64,000 nt of DNA. It comes from Sclerodactyla briareus (lineage: Eukaryota; Echinodermata; Holothuroidea; Dendrochirotida; Sclerodactylidae). Each line of letters starts with the position of its first letter. The first letter of the stretch is position 1. The DNA lies in assembly GCA_026419785.1 (NCBI GenBank), contig JAODTK010003843.1, positions 62,001 through 126,000 of the forward strand, read 5' to 3'. Position numbers and translations under genes: made by a program. The notes beneath the pieces are model-generated. The model saw only the letters and a program-made list of their open reading frames with translations. It had not been told where the DNA came from and made no database searches. This document shows positions 57,250 to 64,000 of the stretch, piece after piece.

Positions 57250-60200
57250 GGGTAAGAAGGCAAAAACACAATGATCAGGATTAGAGAATTCTGACGCATA
57301 CATGAATACACATGCTTGAAATTGCACAGTGGGATACTTTTGCCTCCCCAACTGACTACTGACCCTTAAATAATCAATGACTACCACCCTACTAATAACC
57401 ACAAAAATTGGTCCCGACAAAATTATTGTTATGAACAACTGGTACTTATTGACTTCTTTCCAGATTTGTCAACAATTCAACCGAACCGAACCCCTCTAGA
57501 TAACTGACTTGGAAGGAGTCTAAGGAGTGAAGACAAACTAACAACCTACTGCTGCTGTCTACCAATTTCAGCTGGATCTCTCTCTCCCACAGTTTCGAGG
57601 GAGAGATCCCAGAGACTGACCACCCAAAGCGTCACTCACTCAATCCCGGGCTCTGTGACTCCAGCAGCTGTGATCAATTCAATACTAGAAAACCCTAAAA
57701 CTAATGACAATATAACATTAATTGCACTTATAATAATAATTGTCAGTAGTGTATAAAACATTTGAAACGTTTTCTGTTCAAATCAGGTCTTGCATTGCAA
57801 CTGTTGTTGTTACCATCTGGAGCAAATAAATACACTATGTATTATTCCATATATAACACACACAAGACCGCAGGTGACTGGTTGATTGTCAAATCATAAA
57901 CATTGTAGTAGTAACCGGTATTCACGGTTTAGCGATCCAACATGAATAACAATGTTGAATGGATATTGATATGTTGACAGATGTCTAGACTAACATTCAT
58001 CAATGGCCCTATGATAGGCCTGCCACGGGCATACCCTGTGAAAGGTTAAGTCAATTTTTATATTTCATTTCGAGAATCATTCCTAGTATCTTACTACTGG
58101 TATGCATTCACATAAATAGAAAACCTCCATTTCCACTCCACCTTAATACCTACGAGTCTCATTGATCATTTTATCCACTTCTTCAGTAGGCTCCCAGCTC
58201 ATTCCACTTAGTATCGTCAATCGGAACAATCAAGCAATAAAATAACTTCCATACAGGCAGTGAAAACTTTCTGTTTCGGCAGCAATACAAACACTGTCAA
58301 TAGCTTCCTTGTCCTCCTAATTAACACTCCTTCTTTCAAACGTAGGCTGCAATACATTGGCATTTCTTTCTTGTAATGAGCGTAAAATCCAACCCTGTGA
58401 TGTGAGGATAATGACCACCTGATAAGAGTGATTTATACAGCAATGCATCTTAAATACTTCCTCTTCACCCATGAGTCCCCATGAGCCCACCCCCCTCCCC
58501 TTCAGAGTGGAGTGCAGGCATACAGCCGAGTCAGCAATGAAGTAATCTCTCGGGCCGATGCCCAATTTCAGCTTATTTTACAATGCAGTCTTTGTTGTAT
58601 TCAGTAGTTTACACCTGGTCAGTGGTTTGTAACGCCAGAAGTGTCAATGATTGCTGAAATTGTTGTGGAGTTATAATTTGTAGTAACTTAGGATATTGTC
58701 GAACTCTTCTCTCAAGACAATCGGCATTGCTAAATCCGACCATACTGTAGAGAATCAGTACCGTAATAGACTACAGTGGGACTGTTACAATGACTGATAC
58801 TGTGACTGACGATCGTCCATGGCCTGATTGATTATCACTCCAACTCAGAGAAGTTAAAAGGACAAATGTAACAATGGAACAAAAGCTTGATGATTGATTG
58901 TTTAACCTTTTCATTCTGGATCTGGCAAGTGGGAGAGGTCGGTTTGAATTGCTTTCATATTTGGTTGATTGGTTCTGTATTTTCTTGCATCATAGCAAGA
59001 CCACTCGTTTGCATTAGGCTTTTTTTTACGTGTATATATATTTCTTTCCAGTTCCACTGCGAAATGTGGAAGTTAGTGTTATGATATTAATGAATGATTC
59101 CAGATGCGAAAAACTGATCAGATCGAATTTAAACTGTAACCAGTTTACTCAAACAATTGCAGACACCAAGGACTGCTTGCCAACTCGCACAAAATTACAA
59201 ACTAGTCACATTCTAATACTGTATACCTACTAAAATCCTTCCCCCATGAAATAGTCTTATCATTCATCTCTACTTTAATATTACTGATCTTTGGTGTCAA
59301 AAATTTAATCATATAGTGTTCATCCAACCTGATACTACATACAAAATTAAAATTCAATCAACTCAATTGTCTTAATGTCCAGAGAATCTTGCTAATGAGA
59401 AAGTGGACACAACACAGCGCTACAGTACTGCACACACACATGCCAAAGCGATTGCTTTAATAGTCTCTTTATAATGCACTTTGTTCAGGTAAGACAAAAA
59501 TGGCTGATGTTGAAGCCTACAATATCAGGCAATGATGACACAGATTTAGAACATCATTTCCTGCAGAATTTCAATGTCGGATACATTAAGTCCGGGAATT
59601 CCCCGCATATCAGTGACAATTGCGTCACATTTCTTAATGTCAGTGAGAAGGACTATTGACATGACAAAACCCAATACAGAGATAAGTGCCACCCCCAGGG
59701 CTTCCTAACCCTCCAATTGCCACGATTATACTGAATTATCGGGCCCTCCAGCTTTCACTCACTGATTTCTACTCTAACTTTTTCATGATAATAAAGGTCA
59801 GCAGACCCAGTACAAAGAATAGGATGGGGCTTCTAACCATTGCCACGAATTATACTGATTATTAGGGCCATCGCAGCTTTCAACTCACTGATTCTACCAT
59901 ACTTTTCAGGAATAATAAAGGTCAGCAGACACAAGACAAAGAATAGGATTGAAAGAGGTTGCGTCTATTCCATAATTGTTCAAAGGACAAACGCAGGATC
60001 AATTGTAATGAGGCTAATATAGCAGCTAGGGAAGAACTAAATGCATCAGTTGGAACCAAGGTTCAAGCAGTTATCGGTTACGGAGCTAGAGGTCTCTGAA
60101 GTAGGGCTGTAGATTTTGAGTAATTAGCTATTCAGTGTTTGCTACATAGTATATATTCAACCGAATACGGAATACTCGCTTTTAACGGATGCTTATTGAA

Positions 60201-60469
60201 TGCTGATGTTCGCAAGATCGATCTCTTATGGCAACAGAAACGTGACAGAGAAGAAGTTTGGAGTATATGCATGTGTAGTCTATCAGTCAACATGCAAACA
60301 ATTTAAATGCATTCCATGTGTTGTGTCAGATTTTGGAAGCAGCATTTAACAGAAGCAGCTTACTAATCAGTGACCAATGTCAAATAGGGACTGATTATTG
60401 ACCATGTATACCAGGAGTACAAAGTTTAGTAGAAATGTGTCGAAAATTGGCTAAATTATCAGGACCAAT
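56073..60469. other. B56 intron or upstream region
   Basis: B56 N-terminal blocks were searched for by eye and not seen. Contains the 33-G run, and a hairpin near 57571-57612 (GGATCTCTCTCTCCC with GGGAGAGATCC). No exon recognised. Confidence 0.45.
57216..57248. repeat. Poly-G tract, 33 bases
   Basis: Thirty-three consecutive G, then AGGG. Length is likely imprecise in the assembly. Confidence 0.95.
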
Positions 60470-61310
60470 GGTGGACCGCACTTATGTTCTATGGAAATCC
60501 AACAAACTTAAAAATTTGTATGTATGCATAATTGCATATTGAATAAACCCCAGTGACTCAAATCTATGTTGAAATTTTGTGGGACTGAAGGTTGACCATA
60601 TCCATCAAGCTTCATGAAAATCGAACAAACCTTGAAATTTGGAATGAATTATGCATATGAGACACACTGAATGACCTCCAGTCTATGTTAAAAAAAAGGT
60701 TGGGGTGAACCATAACCACCGAGTTACATGAAAATCCAGTTAACTTTGAAATTACACATAAATTATGCCACAAATGGGACATGTTGAATGACCTCCACTG
60801 ATCCTGAATCCTTGTTTGAACAATTTTGAACAACCATACCCACCTAGTTTCATGAAAATCCAACCAACTATGAGATTTTCTATGAATTATTCAAATTATT
60901 CACAATGAACAATCTCTAGTGACCCTGGATATTCATTAAAAAGTTTCGAGACTGAAGGTAGACCGTGTTTAGTCAAGTTTTGTGGAATTGCGACAAACTT
61001 TGCAAATTTTGCAGAAATTATGCAAATCAGATGGCCTGATCAGCATATTTTACAATGAAACTTGCTGACAAGTTCAAACAATGAATGAAATATGCCAATT
61101 ACCCTACTTAATTAGCGACTGTTGTACCCCAAATCTGATCAGATCGTGTGCACCCAACCCCGATACTACATTTCATCAAAATCGATCCTACCGTTTCAGA
61201 GAAATCCTGCTAACGAGAAAGCCGGACACACACACACACACGTACATACACACACAACAAAGTGATCGCCAAGTCTTTTCCTGAACTTCGTTCAGGCGAG
61301 ACAAGAAGCA
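60470..61310. repeat. Tandem ~125-bp modules ending in the GAAC/GTTC hairpin
   Basis: Four or five degenerate units carry CATGAAAATCC, AACCTTGAAATTTGGAATGA, ATTATGCA and TGAATGACCTCCAGTCTATG. After them come TTTCATCAAAATCGATCCTA, GAGAAATCCTGCTAACGAGA, a CA run at 61228 and the 3' end CTGAACTTCGTTCAGGCGAG then ACAAGAAG. Confidence 0.8.
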
Positions 61311-62437
61311 TCCCATCATGCAATTAAGTGATGTCATTGATGGAAATCAATTTCACTTTGGGAATTGCCGAGTCTATGGAAAGGATTGGCTGTAGTGGGT
61401 TGGTTTAGGTGCTGCTGTTGGTTACTTCTGTGAGAGACAGTAAAACTTTTGTGGAATGTTGAGTTATCTAACACAATAAAACAATGAAAACATAACATGA
61501 TTATTTGAATTGTTCAACTATGACGTTATTGCATAAGGATTCTCCCTAATTTCTCTGCCCAATGGACCAAACTTTGAAGGCCAATAACTCCAGTCTCCAC
61601 ATAGAAGCATCGTATTGAAAATGGGTTTAGACCTGTAGATATAGTGTCCCATTCCCCATAATAAACCCTCCATTGTATCTGAGCCTCCTGTTGTCTTCAG
61701 ATGTAGATGTATCTGTTACAAATATAAGCACCTGACTTCTGCCAAACCCTAGTTGCAATTATTATAAATAGCACGGTTGAGTAGAAACTGGGTTTCCTGT
61801 TCAAAGTTTATTCACAGCACTGTATGTGGATAGAGACAGGCTTTGAAGCTTGCGAACATATATGATATTGTATATGTACATTGTATGTACATTACCTGGT
61901 CGTACACACTTGACAGTGTCCCCTTGCCCATGGCAAGAGGTACATGTATATTTAATGGCATTTGAGGACAAACTTCCAACAGGAAACTCCTGCTCAAACA
62001 TGACAACACAGTGCACACACAGGTACAAAGCTCTACAGTATGGCACACACAGAGTGACCAATTAATGGGGGATGGGGGGAGAAGGGGGTGGGGAATTTTA
62101 TTGACACAACACTGGGGGAGGGGAGAATAAAAATGTATGCTACACCATTCTAGATTGAGAATAGGTTCAGTGGCACAAACACTCTCACGGTTGGGCTATG
62201 GGTGGGTATGAGGTGGGCAGCACAGGACGTTGGCACCGGGCACTTTTCTGACATGTCTACTTTGAATGAAACTTCAGCACATTGCAGCATTGATATTTTG
62301 ATGCAAACTCTCCTGCCCCCTAAATCACATATTTCGTCCAAAAGTCGACCTGGTTTGATGACGAGAACATAACAAAGTTTCCTTTGACAACCTGTTTTCA
62401 TGGCACATCATATCCAGAACCAGCCTGCTCCATGCAG

Positions 62438-62503
62438 ATTCCATGGATTGAACCAATGTGGGGCGACTCTGACCTTCCAGTTGTGCAGGCTTTCGTCATG
62501 CAG
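62438..62503 (+). other. Exon-like 66-nt segment on the plus strand
   Basis: Seen: acceptor cagcctgctccatgcag and donor ATGCAG|gtaatt enclose 22 open codons beginning IPWIEPMWGDSDLPVV. The opposite strand is also open over this stretch, so coding is not established. No family recognised. Confidence 0.2.
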
Positions 62504-63218
62504 GTAATTAATTGCTTCCTGTGTTAGAATGCTGCTTACAACCCACTGACTGAATGAACACCCATAGTGTGCAACAGAACAAGGTTAAGCTGGCAGCCAA
62601 CAGAGCAACTGCTGCATAGTAATTATACACTTCCCCCTCAGTCGATCAGCTCCATTGTACCACTTCAGTTTTAATACATCTGGCTTCCATTCAGTATCCT
62701 GTAATTCCTAATACCATCCCTCTACCATAAGCGCCCCTCTCTAGCTTTTTTGAGAGAGGACTATGAACCCAGCCCATTCCAATAGTATAGGGTGATACAT
62801 GCACACTGCATAGAAATAAATGCCTGGGACAGCCCCCCGCTCCGACCTTCAATATTGTAGTTAGGCTGGGCGATCAAATACAACATGAATGAAGGAAAGG
62901 AGTTGCATGTTGCCGTATGTTTTCCAATGTTTTTCTGTTTTTTTTCTCTTGCGAAGATTGTAGAACTATGCATATACATGACTCATGGCTCTAAACCTAT
63001 CAACTACCTGCTGCACTGCACGAAAAAAGTTTCAAATCTACATTGAGGCCTTTAGCAAGTTGCGGCCTGGAACTTGTTAAATGCTAATAAAAAAAAATAA
63101 TTGCTGACTGTCATTTTCAATTGTTGAATCAATCCCTGGAACAAGCCCATCATTTAATGAAATTTTATGTAGACCCTCATGTAGATCTATGCGAGCCACA
63201 TCATTATTTAGGCAATCG

Positions 63219-63417
63219 ATGAACACTCAGTGTTAATCAGTTTCAATACAGGTCCACCCAAAATGGATTCCCATTGACTGTTGCGGTGAAGTCGATTCGT
63301 CAGTCTGAACAAGTCATAGGCGTGTGCCGACTCGGTAATGTTGTGTAGCGCACTGCACTTTATCAGCTGACTGGCCACTGGTACGCACTGGATACAGCAG
63401 TCTTGAGCACGTTCCAA
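63219..63417 (-). other. Orphan exon-like segment near the right edge
   Basis: Seen: a strong acceptor (gtcttcttcctag) followed by an open frame starting LERAQDCCIQCVPVASQLIK and continuing with L-F-R-L-T-N-R-L-H-R-N-S-Q-W-E-S-I-L. Candidate donors are weak (TTGG|gtggac, ACCT|gtattg). It does not match B56 N-terminal sequence and I cannot name a family. It lies upstream of the visible B56 exons, so it is either a separate gene, an unrecognised 5' exon, or chance. Confidence 0.25.
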
Positions 63418-64000
63418 CTAGGAAGAAGACTATTTACAATAGTGGCACAATCATTGGGTGAGTGAGCTATCATTATACAGCTTTGCATGTAGTTTTATCA
63501 TTATTAACTCAATAGGTACGGTACACTTAGGCTGCTATATACGGGAACGATGGCCACAAGCATTTACGCGAGTAATCTATTATAACGAGAAAACCATCGC
63601 AGTAAAATGAAAGGATACAATCAAAAAAGAAAAAAAATACCCCTAAATTGTTCTGTCTTTAGGGCAATGGAAAATGATCAGGGCAGTTAATTCAAATGCC
63701 CGACATGGCACGTTTATTTTGAAAGTTAATGTCGTGCCCTGCACCCCTAGTCTGATTTAAGGAAGAACGGTAGGTCCTTCAGACTATATACCCTTCACAA
63801 ATAACTCTATATAATTAGGTTTTATGTGCTCAGTTTTTCCCTTCCATCATAAACCATATTTTTATTCAATACATGACATAGGTATTTGGCCATACTATCT
63901 CTTATTAATCTACAGCTGTACCTCTCGTTATTGCCTAATTGGTAAAGTTTGTTCCCTTTTTAAAACAATACAATCAATCATTTCTCAGCAGGAGAATGGG

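Larger units (their letters stand above)
61311..64000. other. Right edge, no confident gene
   Basis: Besides the two orphan exon-like segments, a minus-strand frame at 62150-62401 and a Cys-containing frame at 61911-62061 (C-T-S-C-H-G-Q-G-D-T-V-K-C, before a possible donor CCAG|gtaatg) look mildly coding-like. No family was assigned. Confidence 0.35.

Noticed and set aside
1-64000. tRNA, rRNA, CRISPR arrays, viral or bacterial genes
   Set aside because: Scanned by eye for B-box-like motifs, direct-repeat spacer arrays and long open frames; nothing convincing. A covariance-model search would be decisive for small RNAs.

Overview
This is animal nuclear DNA. Coding sequence occurs only as short exons with GT..AG introns, and most of the window is intron, dispersed repeat, minisatellite and long G or C homopolymer runs. 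The gene content and the repeat style (dense TGACCT-rich modules, CA-rich tails, 3' ends with a short hairpin) suggest a marine invertebrate deuterostome, most likely an echinoderm. The species call is inference. There are no bacterial operons, CRISPR arrays or convincing tRNA/rRNA genes.

Two genes are recognised with confidence, both on the minus strand. (1) At the left edge (1269-6727) are three N-terminal exons of a xanthine dehydrogenase/aldehyde oxidase gene. They encode the start of the [2Fe-2S] ferredoxin domain, including the C-x4-C-x2-C cluster motif. The rest of the gene lies left of position 1, and the first exon was not found. (2) From 56072 down to 33725 (about 22 kb) run twelve exons of a PP2A B56-type regulatory subunit (PPP2R5 family). 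They cover the conserved HEAT-repeat core from [15 protein letters not shown] to the C-terminal RRKS tail; the N-terminal exons were not found. Most B56 exons need one or more single-base indels, mainly in short homopolymers, to stay in frame, while splice sites and protein sequence stay conserved. This looks more like uncorrected long-read error than a decayed gene, but the window alone cannot settle it.

Weaker coding signals are an isolated TPR-like exon near 27.3 kb (possibly DNAJC7-like), an open stretch at 41.4-41.6 kb, and two orphan exon-like segments at 62.4 and 63.3 kb. A possible plus-strand transcription unit lies inside the XDH intron (CCAAT/CRE/TATA-like cluster at 4.7 kb, 24-nt microexon at 5.5 kb, AATAAA at 5.94 kb).

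Repeats dominate 7-32 kb and recur inside the B56 introns. The clearest mobile element is a 1.9-kb nonautonomous hAT-type transposon (20768-22679) with matching terminal inverted repeats, a perfect 8-bp target duplication and an internal six-copy array of a GC palindrome. Others are a three-copy ~575-bp tandem array (10.69-12.29 kb), related modules at 17-19 and 48.6-49.1 kb, a ~300-bp tandem array (44.3-45.4 kb), a family ending in a GAAC/GTTC hairpin plus CAGGCGAGACA (24.5, 49.6 and 61 kb), a compound tetranucleotide microsatellite (14.0-14.3 kb), and a ~23-bp minisatellite that fills most of one B56 intron (42.4-43.36 kb).
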